The notes under the pieces were generated by a model. It made no database searches. It saw only the letters and a program-made list of their open reading frames with translations, and was not told where the DNA came from. Positions 42,462 to 52,670 of a DNA stretch of 64,000 nucleotides are shown piece by piece. The stretch comes from Pedobacter sp. ok626 (GTDB lineage: Bacteria; Bacteroidota; Bacteroidia; Sphingobacteriales; Sphingobacteriaceae): the NCBI RefSeq assembly GCF_900100435.1, contig NZ_FNEX01000019.1, positions 62,001 to 126,000 on the forward strand, written 5' to 3'. The translations under genes and the position numbers were made by a program. Position 1 is the first letter of the stretch. Each line of letters starts with the position of its first letter.

Positions 42462-43664
42462 ATGCTTATGAATTCGACCTGGAAAAGAATATTCAACATC
42501 ATTCAAAAACCTGAGCGTTTAATTATAGGATTGATGTCTGGTACCTCGATGGATGGTCTGGACATTGCCCTTTGTGGAGTTTCGGGTAGTGGAACGGATA
42601 CCAGTGTTAGGCTAATCGAGTTTAAAACGGCGGATTATACCAATGAATTTAAGGCCGAGATAAAATCGATTTTCTCCAGACGTGATGCTGATTTGCAAAT
42701 GGTATGCCTGATGAATGAAAAAGTGGCACTTTTGCATGCCGAAATGATATTAGAAGCAATTGCTGAATGGGGACAGCAGCCAGAAGATATTGATGTGATT
42801 GCCAGTCATGGGCAAACTATTTTTCATGCGCCGCATTCTCTCCATGGTTTGTCCAATTACCCAAATGCAACTTTGCAGATTGGAGACGGCGATCATATCG
42901 CAGTTAAAACGGGGATCGTTACCATAGCAGATTTCAGACAAAAACATATAGCAGCGGGCGGCGAAGGTGCACCCTTGGCTGTCTATGGAGATTACTTGCT
43001 TTTTTCAAAAAAAGGTGAAGACCGTATTATGCTCAATATAGGCGGAATTGCCAACTTTACATATCTCCCAGGTAGTAATGATGCAACCAAAGTGTTCTCA
43101 ACCGATGTTGGCCCGGGGAATACCTTGATGGATCAGTTTGTCCAAAAACATTATGAAGGATTGTATTACGATGAGAATGCGAGTATAGCGAGTGCTGGGG
43201 CAGTAAATCCTGCGCTTTTAAAAGAGTTACTACAGTCTGAATTTTTGGAGGCGGACTTTCCTAAGACGACCGGTCCGGAGCTTTTTAATCTCGAATACTT
43301 AATCGCGGCTCAAAGCAGATCAGGGACTTTGTTACTTCCTAAAGAGGATGTTATGGCTACGCTTTGCCGTTTTTCTGCTCAGGTAATTGTTGCTGCGGTT
43401 GAAAGGTGTTTCGAAAGAGATAAAACGCCATCAATATTTATTAGTGGAGGTGGGATGCATAATCCTTTGCTTTTGAGGCAGCTTAAAGAAAAGTTGAGCA
43501 ACGCGAGTTTTCACTCGACTGATGATTTAGAAATTAATCCGGATGCGAAAGAAGCGGTTCTATTTGCAATTCTTGCTAATGAGACATTAGTTGGTGAAGA
43601 TGTTGATTTTGGTAGTCGTGAAGGGGTTCCGTCTGTTCGGATGGGTAAAATTTGCCTGCCTTAA
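42462..43664 (+). CDS. anmK: Anhydro-N-acetylmuramic acid kinase
   Basis: AnmK phosphorylates and opens 1,6-anhydro-MurNAc from peptidoglycan turnover, giving MurNAc-6-phosphate. The 400-aa protein has IIGLMSGTSMDGLDIALC (about 22-38), VIASHGQTIFHAP, FRQKHIAAGGEGAPL, LNIGGIANFTYLPG, STDVGPGNTLMDQFV and the C-terminal FISGGGMHNPLL, all family signatures. Met3 (42468) is an alternative start. It lies 44 bases after the aldehyde dehydrogenase gene and 80 before a SusC gene; it may be co-transcribed with the operon upstream but is unrelated in function. No murQ is seen nearby. Confidence 0.93.
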   Translation: MLMNSTWKRIFNIIQKPERLIIGLMSGTSMDGLDIALCGVSGSGTDTSVRLIEFKTADYTNEFKAEIKSIFSRRDADLQMVCLMNEKVALLHAEMILEAIAEWGQQPEDIDVIASHGQTIFHAPHSLHGLSNYPNATLQIGDGDHIAVKTGIVTIADFRQKHIAAGGEGAPLAVYGDYLLFSKKGEDRIMLNIGGIANFTYLPGSNDATKVFSTDVGPGNTLMDQFVQKHYEGLYYDENASIASAGAVNPALLKELLQSEFLEADFPKTTGPELFNLEYLIAAQSRSGTLLLPKEDVMATLCRFSAQVIVAAVERCFERDKTPSIFISGGGMHNPLLLRQLKEKLSNASFHSTDDLEINPDAKEAVLFAILANETLVGEDVDFGSREGVPSVRMGKICLP

Positions 43665-43744
43665 ATAACTTTCTGCATGAAATATTTGGTTGTTTGTAAA
43701 ACAATATTCTTTTAATGTTGTATTACATCAAATAAACCAAATTT

Positions 43745-46700
43745 ATGAAAATACTTTACGCTAATGGCTTGCCTAAAATCCGGCTGGTTTTTTGGGTGCC
43801 AATCATTCTGCTGATGCTTACTCAGGTAGCAAATGCGCAGACAAAACGATTTACTTTAACAGGTAGAGTTACGGACGGGACATCTTCAGTGGGGGTCCCG
43901 GGAGTAGTTGTTAAAGTGCAGAACACAAATTTCGCAATGGCAACGAATGCCGATGGTCGGTACAGCTTAAATGCTGACTTGACACCAGGGACTTATCAGG
44001 TTGTGTTTTCTTCAATTGGCTATAAGTCTCAAACTAAATCTGTTGAGCTGGGTGCCGCTACTCAAGTTACAGTGAACGGAGCACTTATGGCTGATAATAT
44101 TGGCTTGGACGAGGTTATTGTAACAGGTACTTCACAAGGTACCACGCGTAAGCAAATGGGTAGTTATGTGAGCTCCGTAAAGGGTGATGACTTAGTAAAG
44201 GCGCCTAGCGGAAATGTGCTCTCTTCTTTGCAAGGTAAAGCACCTGGTGCGCAGATTAGTCAAAATTCCGGTGATCCAGCTGGAGGAATGTCGGTGAGAT
44301 TGAGGGGGGTAAGTTCGCTGAATTCAAGTTCAGATCCGCTTTATATTATTGATGGCGTAATCGTGAATAATACGACCACGCGGGTAACCAATACATCAGC
44401 CAACTACGATGGTGGTGGCAGCGGTGTTGGGGGTAATGGCAACTTTGTTGGTGCTATTGGTCAGAATAGAATGAGCGATATCAATCCGAATGATATAGAG
44501 CGTATAGAAGTTCTAAATGGTGCAGCGGCGGCAGCTATTTATGGGTCTAGGGCAAATGCAGGGGTTATCCAGATCTTTACGAAAAGAGGAGTGAGTGGTA
44601 AGCCGGTAATCAGCTTATCTACCAGTTTTACCACTAGCCATCTGCGGAAACAGATCGAAGTAAATCAATCGCCTGTTAAATTTGGAGGGACTGTGGATGA
44701 ATTGACGCAGGACGTGATATCATTGGTGGGTACGCCAGCCGCATTACCGACCAATACTACAGCTGTAACGAGGTATAATTATCAGGATTATATTTTTCAA
44801 TCTGCTATAGGAACAGACAATACGGTTTCTGTTGCAGGTGGTAGTGAGAATACTAAGTTTTATACCTCTTTAGGGTATTTTTCTAATCAGGGAATCATCA
44901 AGAATACCGATTATAGAAGGATTAATATGCGGGCCAACCTTGATCAGAAAGTTAATGATTGGGCTAAGTTTTCTGCAAACTTTAATTATATCCATAGCGA
45001 TGCCAACGAAAAGCCTGACGGGAATTCATTCTTTTCACCTATGAATTCTGTGACCATTATAGGGAATTTTCACGATCTCTTTACCCGGGATGCTTTGGGG
45101 AATATAAAAGCTGTGGGTGAGCGTGGAAGGGTGAATCCTGTATCAGTAATTGAGGATATCAAACAGCGCCAGGCGGTCAACCGGATTATTTCAAATGCAA
45201 AATTAGTATTGAATCCAATTAAAAAAATAACGATAGATTATACCATAGGTGTTGATAATACCATTCAAAATGGAACAACTTTTATTCCTCCCTTTGCTTA
45301 TAATGTAAGTACTGGCTTTTATGGTGGTGGACTAACCTTAGATCCTAGTCTTAATGGTTACGCAAGTGCTGCAAGTTCTACGACAACCTTGTTCAATCAT
45401 GAGCTTAACTTTACCTATGACACTAAACTGAGTGATGTATTGCTTTCTACTACGCAATTGGGGGGCTCTTATCAATATGAAAAGACGCATTACCTTTTGT
45501 CCAATGGTAGGGGGCTTGCTCCATTTACAGAAAGCGTAGATGGGGCAAGTACGATTTTGGCAAACAGTGACGCTAGATTACAAAGTGATATCAGTGGCGT
45601 TTATTTGCAACAAAACTTTAAGTATAAGGACCATTTGTTTGTAACAGGTGCGGCTCGTGTAGATCAGTCGTCTGTTTTTGGTGTGAAAAATAGAACCAAG
45701 GCATACTTAAAAGGAAATGTAAGTTATGTGCTTTCATCGGCAGACTATTGGGCTGGGCTGGGGATATCTGAGTGGTGGGATACTTTTAAAGTAAGGGCAG
45801 CATATGGACAGTCGGGTAACCTGACCGGAATTGCACCTTATGCGCGATTTAATGAATATTTTGCTTCTCCTTACATCAGCAAAACTTCGTTAGTTTCAAA
45901 GACCCAACTCGCCAATGTGGATATCGCTCCGGAAAAGCAAACAGAAATAGAGCTGGGGATGGACCTTTCATTTTTGAAAAATAGATTAGGCCTGGTATTT
46001 AACTGGTATGATAAAAAGGTTAGTGGCTTATTGGTGCCGGTTGTGATTGCACCAACCACAGGCTTCTCTACCTTATTGGAAAATAAGGGTTCGTTAAAAA
46101 ATAGAGGAATAGAATTGATGTTGACCGGAACGCCTGTCGCCAGCAAGGATTTTAAATGGAATACTTCATTTATTTTTAATCGCAATAGAAATAAAGTAGT
46201 AGGTATCGGAGCAACGCAATTGCTTTCAACCAATGCAGGTGCTCCTGTGGCTTTCATTGATGGCGCGCCCGCTGGTGTGTTTTATGGTACTTTCTTCGCC
46301 CGCAACGCGGATGGGAGTTTGCTAACTAATCCAGCTGGAATTCCTCAGACGGAAAGAGGTATTCAAAACTCTTCATTAAGTTATACTCCTCAGCGTGGTC
46401 CGGATGGTTTGCCTCTGGCGACCGGAACTACTACCCTACGTAAAGTAATTGGGGATCCAAATCCTGATTATACCGCCTCCTTTGTGAATGATTTTTCTTA
46501 TAAGAAATTGACTTTGCATGTCCAGCTGGATGCGTCGCATGGAGCGGATGTATGGAATGCAGATTGGCGGACACGCCAGGGTGTAGGTGGCGGAAAGGTT
46601 GCTGAACAAGAACAGATGGGCTTATTGCCAAGAGGGTATGTTAGCGGAGTGTATGCTATCGAAGAGTGGCGGATAGACGATGGTTCTTATGTTAAATTAA

Positions 46701-46915
46701 GAGAGGTGTCTATAGCTTATAATGTTGGTAAGGTTAAGTTTATACAAGACCTGACCATAAATTTAAGTGGAAGAAATCTTGTTTCATGGGATAATTATAA
46801 AGGATATGATCCTGAACTGAATTCGGGTGGGCAATCGACCCAATTAAGGAATATTGATTTCGGCTCAGTGCCTATTCCGCGTTCGTTTAGTTTAGGTGTG
46901 CGGGCTAAGTTTTAG
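43745..46915 (+). CDS. SusC/RagA-family TonB-linked outer membrane protein (first pair)
   Basis: A 1056-aa outer-membrane transporter: signal peptide ending near ANAQ, a carboxypeptidase-regulatory-like domain (about 35-115: LTGRVTDGTSSVGVPGVVV), a plug with the EVIVTGT start, and a long beta barrel ending VRAKF with a terminal Phe. LYIIDGVIVNN and INPNDIERIEVLNGAAAAAIYGSRANAGVIQIFTKRG are the SusC hallmarks. There is no STN domain, so it should not be controlled by a FecR/ECF-sigma pair. The partner SusD-like gene follows by 52 bases. No regulator or glycoside hydrolase gene is next to this pair, so its substrate is unknown. Confidence 0.94.
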   Translation: MKILYANGLPKIRLVFWVPIILLMLTQVANAQTKRFTLTGRVTDGTSSVGVPGVVVKVQNTNFAMATNADGRYSLNADLTPGTYQVVFSSIGYKSQTKSVELGAATQVTVNGALMADNIGLDEVIVTGTSQGTTRKQMGSYVSSVKGDDLVKAPSGNVLSSLQGKAPGAQISQNSGDPAGGMSVRLRGVSSLNSSSDPLYIIDGVIVNNTTTRVTNTSANYDGGGSGVGGNGNFVGAIGQNRMSDINPNDIERIEVLNGAAAAAIYGSRANAGVIQIFTKRGVSGKPVISLSTSFTTSHLRKQIEVNQSPVKFGGTVDELTQDVISLVGTPAALPTNTTAVTRYNYQDYIFQSAIGTDNTVSVAGGSENTKFYTSLGYFSNQGIIKNTDYRRINMRANLDQKVNDWAKFSANFNYIHSDANEKPDGNSFFSPMNSVTIIGNFHDLFTRDALGNIKAVGERGRVNPVSVIEDIKQRQAVNRIISNAKLVLNPIKKITIDYTIGVDNTIQNGTTFIPPFAYNVSTGFYGGGLTLDPSLNGYASAASSTTTLFNHELNFTYDTKLSDVLLSTTQLGGSYQYEKTHYLLSNGRGLAPFTESVDGASTILANSDARLQSDISGVYLQQNFKYKDHLFVTGAARVDQSSVFGVKNRTKAYLKGNVSYVLSSADYWAGLGISEWWDTFKVRAAYGQSGNLTGIAPYARFNEYFASPYISKTSLVSKTQLANVDIAPEKQTEIELGMDLSFLKNRLGLVFNWYDKKVSGLLVPVVIAPTTGFSTLLENKGSLKNRGIELMLTGTPVASKDFKWNTSFIFNRNRNKVVGIGATQLLSTNAGAPVAFIDGAPAGVFYGTFFARNADGSLLTNPAGIPQTERGIQNSSLSYTPQRGPDGLPLATGTTTLRKVIGDPNPDYTASFVNDFSYKKLTLHVQLDASHGADVWNADWRTRQGVGGGKVAEQEQMGLLPRGYVSGVYAIEEWRIDDGSYVKLREVSIAYNVGKVKFIQDLTINLSGRNLVSWDNYKGYDPELNSGGQSTQLRNIDFGSVPIPRSFSLGVRAKF

Positions 46916-46967
46916 TTTAAAAATCAAATTATTTCAATGAAATCATCTTAAAATAAATTATAGACTG

Positions 46968-48260
46968 ATGAAAACTTATATAAGTAAAATAGCATATATC
47001 TTTTTGATCCTGATTGTGATATCAGCATGTAAAAAGGAGTACAGAAATCCTTCGGGTGCAAATGCCGAGGAGGTATTGACTACTGCAAAAGGTATGACAG
47101 GTGTCGTTGTTGGTTTGCACAAAATATACATAGCGGGAAGGTTGGGTGTTTATTTTAACTCCGTATCCGTTGCTGGATTTTCGACCAACGAAATTCTATT
47201 AAGGAATTCAGGTAATATTCCGGAATTGCAGTTGTTTACGGGAGGTGGTGCCGTTGATGGGACCAATAACATTCTGGCAAATTTGTGGACGACCAGTAAT
47301 AAGATTATTTACGATGCGGATAATGTCATCAACAATGCCCCTAACCTGGGTGATAAGGGGTATGCTTCAGGGTTAATTGTTTATGCAAGTCTCTTTAAAG
47401 CGCTTGCATTGGGGAATCTCTCACAGTGTTGGGAAAGTATACCTGCAGGTATCGGGCAAAATGTTGGTTTTATAAGCAGGGTTGATGGTTTTAATAAGGC
47501 TATTTCGGTGATTGATAATGCTATTGCAGTTATGGCCGCAACTCCGATCAGTTCAGGTTTTATGAGTAATTTGCCGCCGGGTATTGATATTCCTAATACC
47601 TTGAATGCCTTAAAGGCACGTTATGCGCTTTTTGCAGGAAACTATCCTGTGGCGTTGGTTGCCGCTAATGCTGTGGATTTAACAAAGAAATCGACTTTTA
47701 ACTTCGATGCGCTGACTTTTAATCCCATATTTGAGATTGCTACTTCAACAAATAACGTTTTTCAACCAACTGATGCTAACTTAGGATTGACTGGGACGAA
47801 TGTGCCTGATCTTGCTGATAAAAGGCTTCCGTTTTATACAGCGGTGGGTGCTAATCCAGTAGTTCGTTTAGCTGGGTTTGGTGCAGCGATTAATACTCAG
47901 ATTCCACTTTATTTGCCCGGTGAGATCATTTTGATTAAGGCTGAGGTTTATGCGCGTCAGGCAGCCCCGGACCCTGGGAATGCTTTGACTGAGTTGAACA
48001 AGGTGGTGACGAAAACGCCTACTGCTGATATTTATGGTGTAGGTGCGGCTTTACCTCCGATTACCGGACCTTTAACTCCGGCCCTATTACTACCGTTAAT
48101 TTATAAGCATCGTTGTATAGAGCTTTATTTGTCGGGGTTGAAATTGGAGGATATGAGAAGGTTTGGTAGGCCAAATTCCGAGAGAAAGCGGAATTTCTTT
48201 CCTTACCCGTTTATTGAGCGTGATAACAATACAAATACACCTGCTGATCCAGCATTTTAG
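46968..48260 (+). CDS. SusD/RagB-family nutrient-binding lipoprotein (first pair)
   Basis: A 430-aa lipoprotein with signal and lipobox IVISAC followed by KKEYRNP. It forms the surface lid of the SusC transporter encoded just upstream. TPR-like helices and the C-terminal YKHRCIELYLSGLKLEDMRRFGRP match SusD-like proteins. It is shorter than most SusD proteins (about 500-600 aa) and carries no enzyme domain. A terminator follows directly. Confidence 0.88.
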   Translation: MKTYISKIAYIFLILIVISACKKEYRNPSGANAEEVLTTAKGMTGVVVGLHKIYIAGRLGVYFNSVSVAGFSTNEILLRNSGNIPELQLFTGGGAVDGTNNILANLWTTSNKIIYDADNVINNAPNLGDKGYASGLIVYASLFKALALGNLSQCWESIPAGIGQNVGFISRVDGFNKAISVIDNAIAVMAATPISSGFMSNLPPGIDIPNTLNALKARYALFAGNYPVALVAANAVDLTKKSTFNFDALTFNPIFEIATSTNNVFQPTDANLGLTGTNVPDLADKRLPFYTAVGANPVVRLAGFGAAINTQIPLYLPGEIILIKAEVYARQAAPDPGNALTELNKVVTKTPTADIYGVGAALPPITGPLTPALLLPLIYKHRCIELYLSGLKLEDMRRFGRPNSERKRNFFPYPFIERDNNTNTPADPAF

Positions 48261-48276
48261 TCTTAAACTTTTTAAT

Positions 48277-48316
48277 TGAAAAAACCGGCACCTTTTAGGA
48301 GATGCCGGTTTTTTTA
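48277..48316 (+). terminator. Terminator after the first SusC/D pair
   Basis: AAAAACCGGCA (48280-48290) pairs with TGCCGGTTTTTTT (48303-48315) across the loop CCTTTTAGGAGA, a strong stem with a T run on the + strand and an A run on the left arm. It closes the SusC/SusD transcription unit. Confidence 0.82.
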
Positions 48317-48471
48317 TTGGGATTGGATCTTATGATTAACCTTAATTTTTAAAGCGATCTTTTGCAGCCGCTTTGCGGTTTGGATAGTGTCCTAGAAAAT
48401 TTCAAGTTAAAAAAAATTAAACAGTAATTAAACTCCATGTTTTTATGATAAAAGATGGAGTGTAGTTGCTG

Positions 48472-48494
48472 TATACTTGGACTATACTTGGAGT
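48472..48494. repeat. Short direct repeat TATACTTGGA downstream of the first deoR-like gene
   Basis: TATACTTGGAC (48472-48482) and TATACTTGGAG (48484-48494) are near-identical 11-mers one base apart. A nearby inverted pair, CTCCAT (48433-48438) and ATGGAG (48455-48460), flanks an AT-rich loop. This 230-base stretch after the terminator has no gene; its use is unknown and it could be a decayed remnant of other DNA. Confidence 0.35.
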
Positions 48495-48547
48495 TTTACA
48501 CTGCTCAGACCGATCGCTGTCTTATCCGTATACAGGTTAAGGAGTTA

Positions 48548-49294
48548 CTAAAGAATCTGTAAGGTTTTGACTCTATAGGCATTCAATTCCGGTGACTGAG
48601 GATCAAGCTCGGTAATTAAATAATCTATATTCTCTAATGAGGCTACTTTTAGTCTTAATGAAATATCCAGTTTCTCTGATATACAAAGTATTCCTGCTTT
48701 TTTTGAAGAATTGAACATTGCTTTTTTCAGCTGATTAATTTCCCAATCAGTATCTGTTAGCCCATTCTGGGGATGAATGGCGCTGGTTCCTAGTAAACAA
48801 AGGTCGGCATTGATTTCCGACAATTGATTGATGACATGTCCGCCATATGTTACCTGCGAGTTTTTGGAGAATAGTCCTCCAATCAGAATAACTTCCACTT
48901 TGGCATATTTGGCAAGCCCTATGGCTACAAAAGGGCTAACTGTGAAAAAAGTGGCATTTAAATTTTCCGGCAGTTGCTTTGCAAGTTCAATAATTGAAGT
49001 CCCTCCACCTGTTAAAACAACCATTCCATCTTTGATTAAAGAAGTGGTCTTTTTAGCAATGCAGACTTTAGCATCCTTGGCGTATACATCGCTATCATCG
49101 AATGAAGATTGGTATGATTTTGAGAGTGCGCCTCCGTGTACTTTGGATAGCTGTCCGTTTTCAGCTAATTCCTGAAGATCTCTACGAATAGTGTCTTCTG
49201 AAACATTAAGCAATTGAACAAGATCAGAATTGAGTACGCGGTTATGTAAATTGATTTGGCGCATTACAAAGTCGTGCCTTTCTTTTTTAAGCAT
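48548..49294 (-). CDS. DeoR-family transcriptional regulator (copy 1)
   Basis: A 248-aa DeoR/GlpR-type repressor. The N-terminal winged helix-turn-helix is LKKERHDFVMRQINLHNRV, then LLNVSEDTIRRDLQELAENGQLSKVHGG, a classic DeoR motif. The C-terminal sugar-phosphate-sensing domain has LTGGGTSIIELAKQLPENL and GGLFSKNSQVTYGGHV. It is divergent from the second SusC gene, with 270 bases between starts, so that SusC/D operon is its likely target. A copy at 55145-55894 is about 90% identical with one inserted residue. The ligand is probably a phosphorylated sugar, as usual for the family. Confidence 0.92.
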   Translation of the reverse strand: MLKKERHDFVMRQINLHNRVLNSDLVQLLNVSEDTIRRDLQELAENGQLSKVHGGALSKSYQSSFDDSDVYAKDAKVCIAKKTTSLIKDGMVVLTGGGTSIIELAKQLPENLNATFFTVSPFVAIGLAKYAKVEVILIGGLFSKNSQVTYGGHVINQLSEINADLCLLGTSAIHPQNGLTDTDWEINQLKKAMFNSSKKAGILCISEKLDISLRLKVASLENIDYLITELDPQSPELNAYRVKTLQIL

Positions 49295-49349
49295 ATTGAA
49301 GATTTTGGCTAAATGTAAATAAAAAATGAAGAAACTGAATGCGGGGTCC

Positions 49350-49475
49350 TGCGTGTTTGTGCATCATTAATCCTGAATAAAACTAAAAATAGTTTGTTAA
49401 TTATGATTTATTGTGAAAAACTTTTTTGATATTTATTAAAGGGTTGCAATTATGCGGGTTAATGCGTGTTTTGTG
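49350..49475. promoter_or_regulatory. Candidate DeoR operator region 1 (repeated ATGCG elements)
   Basis: The divergent spacer contains TGCGTGTTTGTG at 49350-49361, TATGCGGGTTAATGC at 49451-49465 and TGCGTGTTTTGTG at 49463-49475, plus AATGCGGGG near 49338. The first two occur exactly in the spacer of the second deoR/susC pair (56175-56186 and 56060-56074). Repeated short ATGCG units fit the direct-repeat operators of DeoR-family repressors. Binding is inferred. Confidence 0.5.
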
Positions 49476-49564
49476 ATTTCTAAAACCAACGACCAAACCA
49501 ATAATACCAACAACTAAACGAACACCTTTTAAACAACTTATTTTTTAACCAAAATTGGGATTTT

Positions 49565-52500
49565 ATGAAAAAAAAATTACTCCTATTGACCGTAGGCGTG
49601 TTTTTGCTTTTTGCACATGGCTTTGCGCAGCAAAAAACGATTACAGGTAAAGTGACTTCATCAGATGATGGGTCGCCTATCCCTGGTGCTTCTGTTAAGG
49701 TGAAAGGGACACCTACTGTTACTCAAACTAATACAAATGGTTTATATTCTATTCAGGCTAAAGCTGGGGATATACTGCAGTTTAGCTACATTGGAATGAT
49801 TATGCAAGAAAAAGTTGTGGCTGCCGCTGTGCTTAACGTAAGGTTGAATCCGGATAATAAATCATTGAACGAGGTGGTGGTGACTGCATATGGGATTGAG
49901 CGAAATGCCAAATCACTTGGGTATTCTACTCCAGTAGTTAGTGGAGATGCTGTTTCTGCAACAGGAAGAGAGAATTTTATCAATGGTTTAGCTGGAAGGG
50001 CGCCAGGTGTATTTGTAAACCCAACATCTGGAGATCCTGGAGCCTCATCGCAAATTATTATAAGAGGTATTGTTTCTATGACAGGGGATAATACGCCTTT
50101 AATGGTGTTGGACGGCGTGCCTATTGATAATTCAGTCTCAAGTCAAACAAATATGGCTATGGCTGGAAATAATCGAAGTCAGGATTATACAAATAGGGCG
50201 TCGGATATCAACCCTGCAGATATAGAGAGTTATGTGGTGCTAAAGGGGCCTGAGGCTACTGCTCTTTATGGTAATCTGGGGGCAAGTGGTGCAATTGTAA
50301 TTACTACTAAAAAAGCAAAATCAGGTAAAGCCAGTGTGTCTTATAATGGATCGATGAGAATCGAAACCGTTAATAATCCTCCGGAGGTGCAGCTAGTTTA
50401 TGGACAGGGGGATGCTAATGGTATTTTTAATGGCGGATCTTTTAATTTCTTCGGGCCCAAATATCCAGAAGGACTACCTGTTTATGATAATGTGGGTAGT
50501 TTTTTTAAAACGGGAACAGCGCAAAAGAACAATTTGGTAGTTGAAGGGGGAAAAGAAGGGTTGACCTATAGATGGTCTAATGAGTATACTAACAATAAAG
50601 GGACGATTCCAAAAACTCAATATGAAAGGTTTGTGTCGTCTGTAGTCGGTGTTTTGCCTGTTTCTGATAAAATCAAGGTTACTACGCGATTTAGCTACAC
50701 CAACGCTTATAATAGAAAGGCGAATAAAGGTGTTCAGGGTTATTTAATGGGACTTTTGAGGTTCCCATCCCGCTTTGATGTGAACAATTGGATCGATGCG
50801 CTTGGGAATAGGGTTACCACTACTGGAACAATTTATACGGAGAGTGATAATCCATTTTGGGATATAAATAAAAACCTGTCCGAAGATAAAACAAACTCGA
50901 TTCTTGGTAATGCAAATATTTCTTATAGACCAACGAAATGGCTCTCTGTTACGGGGATCTTAGGAACAAATATATCTTCCACCAATGGAATGACAGTTTA
51001 TCATACTCAATCTTACTCTGGATCGGGCAATGCGGCTACTCCGACCGGAGGTACAGTAAATACTTATCAACAGCTTAATAAAAGGTTAGATGGGTCGGTA
51101 ACGGCTTCTGCAGTGCATAAATTTGGAAGTTTTAATAATACTTATATTATTGGAGCTAATTTTTCTGATGTAAATAATACCACAAACTCTGCTAAGGGGC
51201 AAAATATGATTGATCAGAATTTCTATAGTATAAATAATACATTGCCTTCCACTCAAACTGCAAGGTTGTATGTGGGAAGATACAGAAATGCTGGTGTTTT
51301 TGCTCAGGCGATATTGGGATATCAATCCATATTGTTTCTGACCTTATCCGGACGCTTGGATGCTGCTTCGAGGTTGATGCCGACCAATCCTTATTTTGCT
51401 TACCCTTCGGCAAGTTTAGCTTTTAATTTTACAGAATTAGAAGCAGTAAAGGAGTTGAAGTGGTTAAGCAACGGGAAGTTAAGGGCATCTTATGGGATAA
51501 CAGGTAAAGAGCCTTATAAGTTATATGCTTTGGCTACCAGATTACAGTCAGCCGGTTCGACCGGTGGCGGCCTTGCTTATGATTCTGCAAATGGTGAGAA
51601 TAAGAACTTAGTTCCTGAGCAGACTAGAAGTTTTGAAACGGGTTTTGAAATGAGTTTTTTAACTGAAAGGCTGAGTGTGGACTTTACTTATTTTCGCTTA
51701 AACAGCCATAAACAAATTATACAACCAAGGACAAGCTATGGTACTGGTTTTGCTTTAAGGATGATGAATGGTGGAGATGTAGTAAATAGGGGTTTTGAGG
51801 TGCAATTAAAAGGTTCGCCATTCAGAGCTAAAGATTTTGGCTGGGATATGGTATTTAATTTTACCAGTTCTAAGGGTAAAGTGTTGTCGATTGCTGAGGA
51901 ATTACCTGAGTTTTACGATTCTGATACCTGGGTTGCAAATGGAGTGAGAGGAGCTGTTTATCCTGGTTCAAGTACGATGGCGCTTGGTGGTTGGGTTAAC
52001 TTGAGAAATAATCGTGGTGATCTGCTCATTAATCCGGCAACTGGATTGCCAATATTGGGTAATGATCAGGATTTTCCGGTTATTGGAGATCGGACGCCTA
52101 AATTCAATTTGGGTTTTGTGAATAATATAAGGTATAAGAATTTCGATCTATCATTTTTGCTTGATCTGAGGGTTGGTGGAGATGTGTATAATCAAACCCA
52201 ATACGAATTGTATAGGAGGGGCCTAAGTGTTAAAACATTGGATAGGGATGTTCCTCGCGTGATAACGGGAGTATTAAGAGATGGGTTGGAGAATACAGAT
52301 AATCCTACGGTAAATACCCTTTTGATAACTCCTTCGGCTAATACAAACTATTATACTTCAACTACAAGTGGCATTTCGCCAGATATGTTTGTCGAAAAAA
52401 ACATCAAGTCATTACGATTGAGAGATGTGACACTCGCTTATACATTTCCCGCAAAGATGTTTTCAAGCACTAGTTTTATTAAAAATTTGGGAACCTATAT

Positions 52501-52660
52501 AACTTTCACGGATCTTTTTTTAATTACTAATTACTCAGGGATGGATCCTGATACGAATGCAAATAATCCTTCTTTAGGTGGGTCAGGAGGTTATGGCATT
52601 GATTACGGTAATATGGGTAGGCCACTTGGTGTAAATATTGGTTTCCGTTTAAAAATATAA
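49565..52660 (+). CDS. SusC/RagA-family TonB-linked outer membrane protein (second pair)
   Basis: A 1031-aa SusC-type transporter: signal peptide ending FAHGFAQ, a carboxypeptidase-regulatory-like domain (TGKVTSSDDGSPIPGASVKV), TonB-dependent plug (NEVVVTAYG, PLMVLDGVPIDN, INPADIESYVVLKGPEATALYG) and beta barrel ending NIGFRLKI. No STN domain. The SusD-like gene starts 10 bases downstream. The divergent DeoR-type gene upstream is its likely controller. No polysaccharide-degrading enzyme is encoded in this unit. Confidence 0.94.
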   Translation: MKKKLLLLTVGVFLLFAHGFAQQKTITGKVTSSDDGSPIPGASVKVKGTPTVTQTNTNGLYSIQAKAGDILQFSYIGMIMQEKVVAAAVLNVRLNPDNKSLNEVVVTAYGIERNAKSLGYSTPVVSGDAVSATGRENFINGLAGRAPGVFVNPTSGDPGASSQIIIRGIVSMTGDNTPLMVLDGVPIDNSVSSQTNMAMAGNNRSQDYTNRASDINPADIESYVVLKGPEATALYGNLGASGAIVITTKKAKSGKASVSYNGSMRIETVNNPPEVQLVYGQGDANGIFNGGSFNFFGPKYPEGLPVYDNVGSFFKTGTAQKNNLVVEGGKEGLTYRWSNEYTNNKGTIPKTQYERFVSSVVGVLPVSDKIKVTTRFSYTNAYNRKANKGVQGYLMGLLRFPSRFDVNNWIDALGNRVTTTGTIYTESDNPFWDINKNLSEDKTNSILGNANISYRPTKWLSVTGILGTNISSTNGMTVYHTQSYSGSGNAATPTGGTVNTYQQLNKRLDGSVTASAVHKFGSFNNTYIIGANFSDVNNTTNSAKGQNMIDQNFYSINNTLPSTQTARLYVGRYRNAGVFAQAILGYQSILFLTLSGRLDAASRLMPTNPYFAYPSASLAFNFTELEAVKELKWLSNGKLRASYGITGKEPYKLYALATRLQSAGSTGGGLAYDSANGENKNLVPEQTRSFETGFEMSFLTERLSVDFTYFRLNSHKQIIQPRTSYGTGFALRMMNGGDVVNRGFEVQLKGSPFRAKDFGWDMVFNFTSSKGKVLSIAEELPEFYDSDTWVANGVRGAVYPGSSTMALGGWVNLRNNRGDLLINPATGLPILGNDQDFPVIGDRTPKFNLGFVNNIRYKNFDLSFLLDLRVGGDVYNQTQYELYRRGLSVKTLDRDVPRVITGVLRDGLENTDNPTVNTLLITPSANTNYYTSTTSGISPDMFVEKNIKSLRLRDVTLAYTFPAKMFSSTSFIKNLGTYITFTDLFLITNYSGMDPDTNANNPSLGGSGGYGIDYGNMGRPLGVNIGFRLKI

Positions 52661-52670
52661 GCATACAGAC

